DNA of 64,000 nucleotides from Marchantia polymorpha subsp. ruderalis (taxonomy: Eukaryota > Streptophyta > Marchantiopsida > Marchantiales > Marchantiaceae), in the NCBI GenBank assembly GCA_037833965.1, contig AP031356.1, positions 9,818,501-9,882,500 of the forward strand, read 5' to 3'. This document shows positions 1 to 11,490 of the stretch, piece after piece. Both the position numbers and the translations under genes were made by a program. Each line of letters begins with the position of its first letter. Position 1 is the stretch's first letter. The notes beneath the pieces were generated by a model that worked only from the letters and a program-made list of their open reading frames with translations, searched no databases and had not been told where the DNA came from.

Positions 1-194
1 AATTTTAAAATAGCTTTGCTCATCCTGAACTTTTTATAGATTCTCCTACATAAATTTTGAAAAAAGATTAGAAAGCAAATTTTATAACCAAAGTAAGGAT
101 TTGGATTAATTCTGCAATACATACAATCATATGCAAAAAACCACAAATATATTTATGACCGCAATCAACTTATGTAAACAACATGTATTTTGTT

Positions 195-980
195 ATTGTG
201 CTTATCTCTTTGTTATCTTCTGAGTAAGTCGAATGAGTCAAAATAAGTGAAAGTTTTCAGGTTTGCCCATCTCTTTGTCATATCTTATTTGAGTTGAATG
301 AGTCTTGTTTGATCCTTATGTGGTTGCATGTGTTGAGATTTGCAGCGCTTATTTGTTATCTCCTAACTCAGTTCATTGAATCTCACGTTTATCCTACTGT
401 AGTTGTATATTTTGAGGTTTGCTTATCTCTTTGTCATGTCTTAAATGAGTTGAATGTGTTGAGAGTTGCTTATCTCTTTGTCCACTCCTAAGTGATTTGA
501 ATGAACCAAACTTAAGTTAAAAGAGTTGAGGTTGCCCATCTCTTTGTCGTGTCTTGATTGAGTTGAAAGTGTTGAGAGTTGATAATCTCTTTGTCCATTC
601 CTAACTGAGCTGACTGAATCAAACTTAAGTTAAAAGTGTTGAGGTTTGCTAATGTCTTTGTCATGTCTTGATTGAGTTGAATGTGATCAAAGTTGCTTAT
701 CTCTTTGTCCACTCCTAAGTGAGTTGAATGAACCAAACTTAAGTTAAAAGTGCTGAGTTTTGTTCATCTTTTAGTCATCTATTAACTCATTAGAAGAAGT
801 CTTGCTTTACCCCTATGTGGTTGCATCTCTGAGCTTATTTGACTGATTCTTGCTTGATGATTCGGTTGCATGTGTTGAGGTTTGCTGAAAATCTCTTTGT
901 CATCTCCTAATTGACTTGAACATATTGTGATTTGGTAATATATTCGTCATCTACTAATTGCGTAGAATGAGACTAACTTA
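195..980. repeat. Diverged tandem repeat, composite unit of about 114 bp
   Basis: The motif ATCTCTTTGTC and close variants recur at about 203, 268, 426, 469, 537, 585, 652, 697, 766 and 887. Spacings alternate between about 45 and 68 bp in the middle, giving a composite period of 111-115 bp. Each longer half carries AACTTAAGTTAAAAG followed by GTTGAGGTTTG. Copies differ by many substitutions, so the array is old. Short open frames through it are by-products of the repeat, not genes. Confidence 0.8.
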
Positions 981-2828
981 GTTAATTGAGTTTTGCTATT
1001 TTGAAAATCTGATGATTCTAGCAATATATTTATCTTTAAGTATTTCAATAGGAGATTTGTTCAAATTATCAAATGTGTTGATGGTTATAATTTTACTACA
1101 TCAGTATTCATAAGTACTTCTCCTTTCGTCGTTGTTGATATTATAGAGAAAAGCCACAATAATCAGAACGGTGTCTTCATTAACTTTCATGTTGCTAATA
1201 GGCAGTGAATATATGCATGAAAGTTGAACAAACCAACAATCTAGAAGATGCAACAATCAGATATTTTATGACTAAGGGTCGGAGATATTGTCATTGTTGA
1301 AGACAAGGCAATTGACATGTCGTCTTGAAAGTTCAAAGAGCCTTCGAGGAGCTACCGAGCGCCACCTGATTGAGCTCTCGTGTACGAAATTTCGTTTTCT
1401 CAGAATCATCAGCGCAAAAGAAAGATAGCAAGAGTTGTTCGATTCGTCTTCGACAGACGAACTGAAAACAACTGCAGTGCTTGGCACACGAACAAAGCTT
1501 CAGACATTTGATGTGGAAAGTCGAAGCGGTACCACAACATTGTCAGAGACGAAACCCTCAGCGATGGTACAACACAATTCCGTTCAATCGGTACGAGCGT
1601 ACCAGAAACCATCGCCGAATGCACACCATCTTCGGATGGGAATGAAGGAAGGCCAAGACGGAGAAAATCGCTGATGCCGATAAGAGCCCTCCGTCCTCCA
1701 CAAGCCCAGAGGCCAATCCGCCACACGACGATCCAAGAAAGGACAAAACGGTAAAAGTTCCGATCTACTGAATGAACATCGAAGAAAGCTCAGAACGTCA
1801 GTTTCAGAGGGAGCAGCCTCCGCATGCATGTCGTGAAGTCGGGAAACCGGAGGACGCAGACCGGTGGTCAGAAGTCGAGTACACCCGCGGTCTCGCGACG
1901 ATATGTTTCCAGGACTCACGACATTCAGAGTTCAAATGCCTCTCGTACCGCAGCCGCCGCGCCGCAGGCTTGCCGCTGACTGGACCCAGCTGCTCAGCGC
2001 GCCGCGCTCGCGCGTCCCTCTCTCCCACAAGAACATTTAAAACAAATTTCTCCAGAGATATAATTCCGCTTCCAAGCTCTGGAGAAAGAATATTCGGAGC
2101 ATCCGCAGTTCAGCAGACAAAATCTTTCTTATCCAGCTTTGGATTATCCAGAAAATTTTCTCCAGAAATATGTTTCTTTCTTTAAATATTTCTTATTGAC
2201 GCTTGGATTTTTCGTGACTTTCGGATGAGACTGGTGTGCTTGGTCACTATGTGGGGCGATTGCAGCACCGAGGGTGATAGTTATAGGAACTAGACGTCGG
2301 AGTGCGAATTTGAGATTAGGCTCGTGAGAAGCAAAGACGTGTGTTCAAGAAACGCTTGGGAGCTATTTGAAATGTTGACACAGGAGAGAGAGAGAGATCG
2401 ATGGGTACAAGGCATGAAAGGTGCTGCGGGGCGGAACGATGCTGCGCGCGTACAAATGGAGAAATGGAGGAATGGAGATCGAATGCATGTAGAGATGCGA
2501 GAGATGTAGAGGACTCAGATGAATATGTACGTCATAAATAAAAAATCTCAAAGATCGAAGGAGTATCGCCACGCCATCTTGCTTTAGCAGTCTGGAGAAT
2601 TTCAGTTGATGCGGAGGGCAGAACTGAAGATCTGATCTGCTTGCGCATGGAGGTGGGATTGAGAGTTTGATGTGTTGTGTGAATGAGAGACGATTTCTGT
2701 GCTGTGGAAATTTGGGAGTTCGACGTGTTCACATGGAGAAAAAGATTTACAGGGAGGATCACGAGGAACAGCCCTTTGATATGGAGGATTCTCTGATCTT
2801 TACAGCCCGTCAAAACATCGTGTTGGAG
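981..2828. other. Region upstream of the GT61 gene, no gene recognised
   Basis: Composition shifts from AT-rich to mixed at about 1,270. A GC-rich patch lies near 1,930-2,030 and a short GA run near 2,382-2,396. Open frames on both strands overlap one another and match no family I know. The 3' part probably includes the promoter and 5' leader of the glycosyltransferase gene starting near 2,829, but no TATA box can be assigned with confidence. Confidence 0.4.
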
Positions 2829-4786
2829 ATGAAGAGGAGTCCCATCAAGCGGTACTCGGCGCTGTTTTCTGTTCTTCTGGTCTTCAGTTTTGCGTCTACT
2901 GCTACACGTCTGCGGCACGTCGTTTTACCTTCACTTCGTTTGTGTGAAGGATTTCTACCCAACTCCCGCTTGTGTAAGTAGTTTCTCTTGACTTTGATAT
3001 GTCAGTGCTGGCGAGATTGTATCAGCTTTTCTAGGCACTCTTTTGTCTAAATGCGCTCACCGTAACTAGCGGCTTGAGTCTGAATTAATTTTACCTATTG
3101 ATTTCAAACGTCAGCTTTCATACTTATGGACACAGAGTCTTGTAATCTTTTCTAGCTTCTCCGATGATCCAGATTTTGAAGATGTCATAATGAAGAGGAC
3201 TTTGTTAGTGTGTATCATTGATCCCATCACATGTAGTCTCCATCGTAATTGAAAGTCAACAACCAGAATAGATTGGAGTATTCAAGACATTGTCCAATAC
3301 TCTCGTGTTTGGTTCTTATCCTGTTTTCTTTCCACTCATACTTGATTCATGTGCTTCACTTCAGGTTCAGATACTGCGCGGCTGCTCACGGGACATCGGA
3401 GTGAGACATACTGGTGCGATCGCTCCGATAATCGAACAGATATATGTTACATACATGGCGATGTTCATTTATATCCTGGCATTGCAGGACAGAAAGTTTC
3501 GGTACATCTCTTTTCAAACGACGATTCAACTTGGCACGGAGAAGAACAAATTCAACCGTACACCCGCAAGTATGATCCAGCAACCATGGACACAGTGGAC
3601 CCTGTCGTTCTCAAGAGCAAGTATACAGAGTTTTTTCATCCTGTTGAGTCGGTCTGTGACATTGTTCATTCTGTTCCTCTCATACTGTTTTCTGCCGGCG
3701 GCTATACTGGGAATCCTTATCATGACTTTCAAGATGTGCTTGTGCCCATGTTCATAACGTCCAAACCTTACAATGGCGAGGTGGTTTTCGGCATCACCCA
3801 AGCGAGAGACTGGTGGCTAGAAAAGTTCAGCCCTCTGTTGAGGCAAATGACTAAGTACGAAATTATTGACATGAACCAGAACAAAAAGGTTCATTGCTTT
3901 CCAGACGCAACCATCGGCCTTCGTTTGCATGGAGAGTTGAAAGTGGATCCAGCCCACATGCCACACAATGAGACTATGAAAGATTTTCAAGATATGGTGC
4001 ACCGAGCTTATGGGGACTGCCCCAGCCACAAACATCTAGCGGAAGCAAAAGCAAGCAGCAGATGTGCAAACTACTCATTAAAAGGTAGTGACTGCAAGCT
4101 AAAGCTAGTCATACTCGCTCGGAATCAAACACGAATGATTCTGAATCAAGCGCAGGTAGCAAGTTTCGCACAAAGAGAAGGCTTTGATGTGCAAGTGCTA
4201 AATCCATGGGGAGGTACAAACTTAAGGACACTCTACAAGTACGTTATCCTACCTTTGATCCCTGAACCACTACGAATTCTAGTGACTGAGTTTTTGTGTC
4301 TCCCATTGACAAGTCCTGAAATCTGCTCGCTTGTATCTTGTCGCAGTTTTGTCTCCCATCATCATACTTCCTGCTTTCATGGGCTGTTCTGCTTACATGC
4401 GCAGGGTGATAAACGGAGCCGATGTGATGATGGGCGTCCATGGTGCGGCTTTAACTCATATGGTGTTCATGCGACCACGGTCGGTTCTCATCCAAATCGT
4501 GCCGCTAGGTACAGACTGGCCCTCCCGTACATATTACCAGGAGCCGGCTATCAACAGCTTGCATCTGCAGTACTTAGAGTATCGAATAACTCCTGATGAG
4601 AGCACACTCAGTCGCACCTACAGCCGGGACCATCCTGCTGTGACCGATCCAGAGGCAGTCATTGCGAAGAACTGGGAGACTCGTAAGAAGATCTACATGC
4701 AAGGACAAGATGTGCGCTTGTCGTTGCAGAAGCTCAAAATGGTGCTGCATGAGGCTAAACGCTTAGCTTCGATGTCGATGAGTTGA
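2829..4786 (+). CDS. Golgi glycosyltransferase of family GT61 (DUF563), three exons
   Basis: Three exons, 2829-2973, 3365-4238 and 4405-4786, join at GT-AG sites into one frame of 1,401 bases (466 residues). Exon 1 gives a short basic N terminus (MKRSPIKRY) and a hydrophobic segment (ALFSVLLVFSF), as in a type II Golgi protein. Exon 2 opens with the plant GT61 feature CDRSDNRTDICYIHGDV. It continues with the region of the nucleotide-sugar fold that contains GLRLHGELKVDP. Exon 3 holds the family hallmark GVHGAALTHMVFMRP. GT61 members transfer pentoses such as xylose or arabinose to xylan, or beta-1,2-xylose to N-glycans; the acceptor cannot be read from this sequence. Both introns are short (391 and 166 bp). 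The frame is open upstream of 2829 with further ATGs (for example near 2670), so the start is not certain, but 2829 places the membrane anchor near the N terminus as is usual. No frame-breaking changes are seen. Confidence 0.92.
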
Positions 4787-7440
4787 TGGATAGCAGTTGG
4801 TGGCAGTGGTGTCTAAGACTGTTACAAATTTCCTGTAATTCAAAGCTTCAGTATCCAGCGCTAATCATTCAATCCAGCAGGGCTTACAAGCTAGATGTCA
4901 CGACGGAATTACGTGTTGTTATTAAGAGATTTTATCAAATACTAGACCTCTCAGAAAGGTTTGAATTATAAGACTCATAGATAACTTAATTTTGTATATA
5001 ATGACCACGAGATTTTTTTTCAGATATACGATGCTTGGCTTCGTAACAAGTCTCTATCTGGACCTTATCAGCTGAGAAACTTCATCATTGCCAGTTTGAT
5101 AGTATCAAAATTTAGAATGAAAGAATCGAGCACTCTTGGAATATTAGAGCAAAGAACGCTTCTGCACGTACCATATGAATGCCACGAGTTCACTTGAGCC
5201 AATATAAGTTTAACTGTCGGTAATTTTAGACAGTTCACACGATATCTAAGCATATGAAACAGATTCATAGCGACGTGGCTGGCCAGACCATTTTTGAGAG
5301 TATATGCTGCTAAGTTATTGCATTTCCTTATCACGGATCTTCATTCTAACGCTAACTCAACTAGAACTGCTGATGAAGCAGGTTTTGTGATAGCAGAGAT
5401 TTTCAGATGTTCGATCCTGCTCAAGGACCTCATTGTCGGTCTAGTAATTATTATAAATAGCTTTTTCATCTTTGGTGATATTAATGTAGACAATCTCAAA
5501 AGATTCTCTTAACTCAATAGTATGTTGGAATGTGATATTGTAAATATTATACGAATTCTTTTCACCTAAAATGCATCCTGTGAAAATTCATTATTTTTAT
5601 GTGGTAAGGTTTATAATGTAAGATGTATTGAAATTAATATACATTTTAGGCAAAATATGAGTAAATATAGCTGTCTGTCGTCCCCATGAGAAAAAAATTC
5701 ACTAGAACTCATCATTTTTGTAATATATTGATAGAGGAAATTATTCATGTACATATCTTACAACAACAAACATGGTTGTGACATGAAATTTTTACGTACC
5801 AACACAGATTTACCATAATCTAGACCTCTAACCTATAATAATCTATAATCTCAGCTTGTATTTTGAAAAATATCAGTTTTTATCAAAATTATTACATATT
5901 AAATAAATCGTAAAACTCAACATTTCATAAAAAAATATTTTAAAGGTGCAAAAAAATAATATATCAAAAAATCAAAAATTGCAAATTTACTATCATTATA
6001 ATATTATAAAGTAAATTAAAAGACTTTTGAATAATTTTTAATTTTTTATAATATGAAAAAAAAATTCATATTAAATCTTGAAAGATAAACTATACAATTT
6101 ATATTACGATTTTGATACAAACATTTTTATTTTTATTTCTCAAAAAAAACTAAATTTAAAGATTTTTTTAAAACGAATCAGAAGAAAAATTTCATATTAT
6201 TTATATTCTGATAGTGATAAGTTAGATTATTTATCAATATATATTCAAATCAAAATTAAAAAAATAATTTATGATAATATATTCAAAGAATAAAAGGATT
6301 ATTTTTAAAATACATAATGTTGAAATATGTCTAAATCTTGCACATTATTGAGTTCAAAATTGCTATATTCAAAATATATTTATATAATCTATCATCAATT
6401 ATTCAAATGGTGGACCAAAAAAATGAAATTTATTCCATTGATTCCGTAATTATAATTTGAAATTTAGAATTTGTACACGCATTTGAAGTAATGATGGTTA
6501 ATGGTAATATTTTATATAATGTTTTCTTACAAATCAAACTCATTATCCATTAATACAATGCTTTTGTAGAAACATACTGATGTAATGCAATGTTTATGAG
6601 CATAAATATATTGACACTTGATAGCTATGTATTGGATCAAGAAATGATTTTGTATTATTTTCAAATGAAAAAAAGTGAAGATTTCTAATTCTCACTTGAA
6701 ATATTGTAATTTTTTTTCTTTAATAGGTTTTGTATTCCAAGTACAGAAATCAATTTTTCAAGGATTGATTCAAAATGAAGTTTTTACAATTTTGTGTATA
6801 AAAAGCTTAGATTATTTGTATCTATTGAAAAATAGTCATGGTTAGATATATTCAGTTACGTCTGATTGAAAATATATCACGGGCAAATGTTTGAAAATTA
6901 TTAATTAAATTTAAGTTCTTAAAATCAAATAAATCTTTATATTGGAATCTTTTTTGGTAATGTAGAATTCTTCCATGAAGCAATATTCATAAAGGATTAA
7001 GGAACATATAGGACTAGGTTATAGAACCTACACAAATCATACCGAATAATGATCTATCTAATTTACTCCTCCTTATCAGTCAATGACAAGACCTAAGTAT
7101 CTAGTTTGCTAAGTTAGTGATAGTGCTAATAGTGCTAAGTTAGTTCATCGTCATGCACTAAATGATATAATAAAAAAAATAAAAGTTTTCAACATCTCAC
7201 TTAACTCCAGTCTTGACCATTCAGAGTCCATAGTAACACGTAAACTCATGTGTCGCAAACCTTTCAAAGGGCGATGATCAACACGGTCCCGAACTTTGGA
7301 TCGTCTTGTTGTGAAGAGGTATAGTCATCAAATGACTGAACGGCAAAAGTCATAGACCAGGAGAGGGACCCCAGGAAAATAAGCCAGCATTGATTCTATT
7401 GGCAGCAGAGGCTCAAGTTTCAACCATGGTAGAAAACTCA
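4787..7440. other. AT-rich spacer downstream of GT61
   Basis: After the GT61 stop codon the sequence becomes strongly AT-rich, especially 5,500-7,250, with many poly-A and poly-T runs. No conserved protein segment, RNA gene or clear repeat boundary could be identified. A 71-residue open frame at 6,078-6,293 is almost all K, I, F, Y and N codons, as expected by chance in such DNA. Confidence 0.6.
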
Positions 7441-9000
7441 CAGAACGCAGTCCGTCCGATCGAGACGAATTAGGGGCGTGGGGCCTCGCAGTCCGGAATC
7501 AATTAATGGCACAAGCACGGTCAATGCTTATCGGGGGCCATGCCATGTAGGGCCCACGTCGCCCTGGCTCAGACGGTGGGGGAGTCCCCGATTGGCACAT
7601 GGACGATGCGAAGCCGGCCCTGTCCCCACCACGTCCACCGGGTCTCCGACATCCATGGACCTTCTTGCGTTCCGGACGACTGCCCGACGGCGAGTGTGTG
7701 TCCTCGTGCATGACTAGAACCGGCTCCGCAGCCCGCAATACACCGACAGTTGTACATCGCCGCATTCGGAACACCTTGTCTCCCAATGGCGTTGGGCGTG
7801 GTCGTGTTCGTGATCCTGCCCCTGCCCCTTCCCCTTGCCCTGCCCCCTTTCATCCCACGAGGCAGATCGAGAATTGCTCGAGGTTGTTGGTCGGTCGGTG
7901 GTCGGGGTTGCAGTGGGAGGCGAGAATGTGCTTCCAGCGCCAATCGCCCCAGCTCGGTCGCCATCCCTGTGAAGAAGAAGAAGAAGAAGGAGAAGTTGTC
8001 GAGGAGAGCTCGAGGGGAGAGAGGGAGTGGGAGTGGGAGTGGGAGTAGGAGGAGGAGGAGGAAGAAGAAAAGAAGAAGCGACGGAGCATGGCGCAGCAAA
8101 AGTGGTCGAGGTGGATAGTCGGTGGATTCCTCTGGTCCTCAGCGTATCTGCTGGTGGGAGTTCTCACAGTCTGCCCTTTCGTGCACAAGGCGATCGTCTT
8201 CCTCTTCTGCTGATGAGCTAGTTGCGACTGGGTGGGATCGGAATCGGAATGCTCGTGTTGGAGCCCATCGTGGCTCGATCAGCAGGCGACGGTGAGGTCT
8301 GGTCGATGGCCGGATTCGAGTCGTGCTCCGATGATTATTCCCAGAAGGGTGAGGACGGAGCCCGACCACGACGACGATGGTGGTGATGGTGGTAGAGATA
8401 GAGATAGAGATGCAGAGGGAAGTGCAAGGGACACGGGTTAGCCGGAAGATTGGGCTTGGCTAGTCTGTTGTATGTCGCAATTGAGAGATGGGAGCTTCGG
8501 CGTTGTAAAACTTTGTGAATGGGATCAGACATCAGACGACTAATTCTGCAGCAGGTTATGGGTGGCGGGTCGGAGGGTCGGAAGGAATGAAGGGAGGAAG
8601 AATCGGGTGAGGCGTCTGGGGGATGATGAGATCTGAGAAGACTGTCTGGACCTGGCCCTTCCGCCTTGAGTTCGCACGCAGGCCATCTTCGTCGCACTGC
8701 TGGTCACTTGATGACGCTCTAATGAGACGGTTGACATCTGAGCATGATTGGTTCGAGAGCCAAAGTTCTCCCGGGAATGCAAGTGACACAGTCTTCCTCG
8801 ATGATTAAGGAGCTGAAAGTTCATCGTACGTGGCGAGCGATGGAGCTGTAGTTCGGTAGTATAGTGTGAAGTTGTTCAACTGGAAGTTGTCCTGCTGCTG
8901 CTTTCGTCCTGCAGCAGGGGTACGACCAACCCTCCGTCCATTACTCGATAGTGAGAGCGAGATAGCTCATCGCACTGTGAGGTTTTGGAAATGATTCAGA
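7441..9000. other. GC-rich low-complexity island
   Basis: The composition changes abruptly to GC-rich at about 7,440. The block has a GAA run (7,972-7,995), a GTGGGA/GGA/GAAGAA stretch (about 8,020-8,080), ATGGTGGTGATGGTGG near 8,375 and GATAGA repeats near 8,396. Overlapping frames of 100-176 codons exist on both strands but consist of K, E, R, G or S, P, L runs from these repeats, and none resembles a known domain. The island could be a promoter or leader of an unrecognised transcript. Confidence 0.4.
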
Positions 9001-9375
9001 ATTCATGGAGAACAGTCCTCAGATGGGTAACGAAAGGGTACTTGCGTTTCCAATTGTCACTCATGGAGAATTTCTGTGTCTTTCCTTCGTGAGACACACA
9101 CCGTGCACGAGAGAGAGAGTGCACAAATCGAAATTGCTTCTGAATTGTAAGACAGTCCCGTGCTCAGTTTTGTGTGTGATTGTCGTAAAAAACATCGCAT
9201 GTGATCATCCCTTTTAGCTCTCGTCGGAGCAACTAACCAAACGTATGTCCCTGACATCGATGCGATGGTGTGGTCAACATTCTGATCCGCTCTAGTGGGA
9301 GATCTATTCGATGGAAAGACAACAATTATTCATCTGATCGTCTGATACTTTTACAATTTGCGTTGCAGCTTTGCA

Positions 9376-9411
9376 ACTAATCTTATCACCGTCCACGGTG
9401 ATAAGATTAGT
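9376..9411. repeat. Perfect 17-bp inverted repeat with 2-base spacer
   Basis: The arm ACTAATCTTATCACCGT is followed by CC and then by its exact reverse complement. The match ends abruptly at both sides. It lies in a region without a recognised gene. It could form a cruciform or, if transcribed, a long hairpin. Confidence 0.9.
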
Positions 9412-9779
9412 GTTGGTGTGCAGCACCGGGTGTACAAAGTAACGATGTAGATCGTACGTATCTGGAGAGCCTCCACTCGTGCGGGTCCGCAAGAGGGCTG
9501 ACTCACATTTAGCCTTATCCCTTTTCTGGTAGACTCCCTTAGTACCGAGCAGTGAGGCTGGATCTCAATTTCTAACGAGGGAAGTTCTGATTGTAAGCCG
9601 TCTCTAGCAAAAGCGACAAGAAGAATTTTGTGCAGTACAATCATGATGTCTTCATTTCGGAAGGTTTAACGAATGGAAGAATTTGAGTACACTGTTACAT
9701 TGTATGAATCCGCCAAGACGAAAGCAAAAGTGAATTTCGTGTCAAGGATTCATAATATAGCGGATACTTGAAGACTACT

Positions 9780-10500
9780 TTTACTCCCAAACTTTGACGG
9801 GGGAGAAGGGTTTGACGGCGCTGTCCACCCATTCTCAACTACTTGGAAGTCATTTATCAACAAGTAAAAGTTTTCTGAAGAAGTAGATAGACACAATATA
9901 AAGTCATGCTATCATTTTATTAATGTTTTTTTCAAACAGTTTTGCAAAATTACTAGTTTAAAAAAATTTATAAAATTTTCAGTTGAAATTTGAAGTTTCT
10001 TATGAAAGTTTTCAAAATAATGTGTACGTAACTTTCAATTGAAGTTGATAAGAATTACACTTTCAGCATGCTAACTATGTAAGCAACTAATGATATTGTT
10101 CGAATAAAATAATTTTCTGATTAGATTTAATTTCTTAAATTTCAAAATAATTTAAAAAAATATTTTATAAATTTTAGAACATTATTTATGGATTCAATAT
10201 ATAATATGTTTGAAATGTATGATGATTAATATATATATAAAATTTGTACATATAATCTAGTAAATAATATATTACTATTCAATTTCTAATAAGAAATTAA
10301 AAAAAATTCAATTAATACATATTTTTATTTTGATCTTTTGATAAACTAGATTTTGATTTAACTTAGAATTATGCTTTTGAAATTATAAAATTCAATATTT
10401 TTATATACATAATGTATTAGAATTTCATTTAGATTTTGAAGCATTATATTTACTTCATTATAGTTAGTTCATATATTTAGCGAAATTTCATATATGTTAA
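9780..10500. other. AT-rich spacer before the rDNA fragment
   Basis: From about 9,900 the sequence is AT-rich and shows no protein-like frame, no RNA gene and no clear tandem repeat. It ends where the inverted flank of the 5.8S fragment begins, near 10,505. Confidence 0.5.
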
Positions 10501-10504
10501 CGAG

Positions 10505-10582
10505 AAGTGAAGTTGGCGGAAATTTGAGAAATTTGCTTGATAGGACCCAATACGTTCCATTTTACCCGACGGGTCACCGTTA
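10505..10582 (-). repeat. Left arm of inverted repeat flanking the 5.8S fragment
   Basis: Read on the minus strand this segment contains TAAAATGGAACGTATTGGGT followed by CATCAAGCAAATTTCTC-like sequence. That closely matches plus-strand sequence at about 11,389-11,485. The two arms flank the 5.8S/ITS1 fragment in opposite orientation. The right arm is longer because part of it (GGGTCC..ATCAAGCA) is duplicated. Confidence 0.7.
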
Positions 10583-10719
10583 TTTATGTTCTTGTAACTG
10601 ATTTGTTTCCACTTCAATGAAAAAAAATAATTTCTTCCCGAATTTAAATTAGTGAGATTTTCCATGGCTCCCAATCTCCGTAGTGGAAGAGCAAAATGTC
10701 TCGCGACCAAAGTCCTCTT

Positions 10720-11005
10720 CCCGACGGGGAGGGGGCCGTCGGCCGCAGGGTCGGTGCTTTTCCTTCAACAACCGTAGTTAAATTTTATGACTGAGTTCAT
10801 GTTCCGAGGAGCACCGCCGCTCTCTCTGTCCGGTGGGAGATTCCCGAACCGTCGCGGTGTAAGAGTCCGGGCCCTGTGATGGGGTTCGGGTTCGAGGCTG
10901 CGGGTCCCTGTCATGGGGAATCGTTTCCGTTCCGTGGCGGGGTGGGAGGCTCCCGTCGGATAGGGCTAGTCGGCGTGTCCGCCCTTTGAGCAGGAAAAAA
11001 AAAAA
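10720..11005 (+). other. Probable ITS1 fragment of ribosomal DNA
   Basis: A GC-rich segment of about 280 bp, unlike its AT-rich surroundings, directly precedes the 5.8S-like sequence and ends in a run of A before the 5.8S start. Position and composition fit internal transcribed spacer 1. The conserved 18S 3' end is not found upstream, so the rDNA copy is truncated on this side. Confidence 0.6.
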
Positions 11006-11162
11006 CTTACGACTCTCAGCGACGGATATCTTGGCTCCCGTAACGATGAAGAACGCAGCGAAATGCGATATCTAGTGTGAATTGCAGAATTCCCCGAATC
11101 ATCGAGTTTTTGAACGCATGTTGCGCCCGAGGCTTTGCCGAGGGCATGTCTACCTGATGTCC
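11006..11162 (+). pseudogene. 5.8S rRNA pseudogene
   Basis: The segment begins with TTACGACTCTCAGCGACGGA and contains the diagnostic GATGAAGAACGCAGCGAAAT, GTGTGAATTGCAGAATTCC and GAATCATCGAGTTTTTGAAC. It ends in a GCCCGAGGC..GAGGGCATGTCT stretch. Several normally invariant bases differ: GCGATATCTAGTG where GCGATACSTAGTG is usual, TTCCCCGAATC for TTCCGCGAATC, and CGCATGTTGC for CGCAAGTTGC. Immediately after the 5.8S-like part the sequence becomes unrelated AT-rich DNA, with no ITS2 or 28S. A single, mutated, truncated copy outside an rDNA array is best read as a relic. The form resembles bryophyte 5.8S. Confidence 0.88.
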
Positions 11163-11384
11163 CATAATGATTTTACAGTTATCATGTATAGGCATAATCT
11201 ACTTACTCCTTACTCTATTTTTTTCTAAAACTCTTGGTGGAAATCATGTCAGTTGTGTATTTTGGTCCGTGAAGTGCATTTCACTTTTCAACAAAGAGCT
11301 TAAGTGCTTTTACTAACCCGGATTGAAAAGAATAACAAGAACTCGCAGTAGAACATCGATGACGGTGGATTGAATTGCCGTCGG

Positions 11385-11490
11385 AAGGGTCCCATAGGTT
11401 AAAATGGAACTTATTGGGTCCAATCAAGCATTCAACGTTCTGATGGGATCTCATCAAGCAAATTTCTCGCGGAATTTACTAAACCATCGA
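11385..11490 (+). repeat. Right arm of inverted repeat flanking the 5.8S fragment
   Basis: This segment contains TTAAAATGGAACTTATTGGG and later TCAAGCAAATTTCTCGCGGA. It is the partner of minus-strand sequence at about 10,505-10,582. An internal partial duplication (GGGTCCAATCAAGCA, then GGGATCTCATCAAGCA) lengthens this arm. The arms could be two copies of a repeat that the rDNA piece landed between, or the ends of a captured segment. Confidence 0.65.

Noticed and set aside
7569-8188. Several 110-176-codon frames on both strands in the GC-rich island
   Set aside because: They are made of low-complexity runs of K, E, R, G or S, P, L from GAA/GGA repeats and lack any domain.
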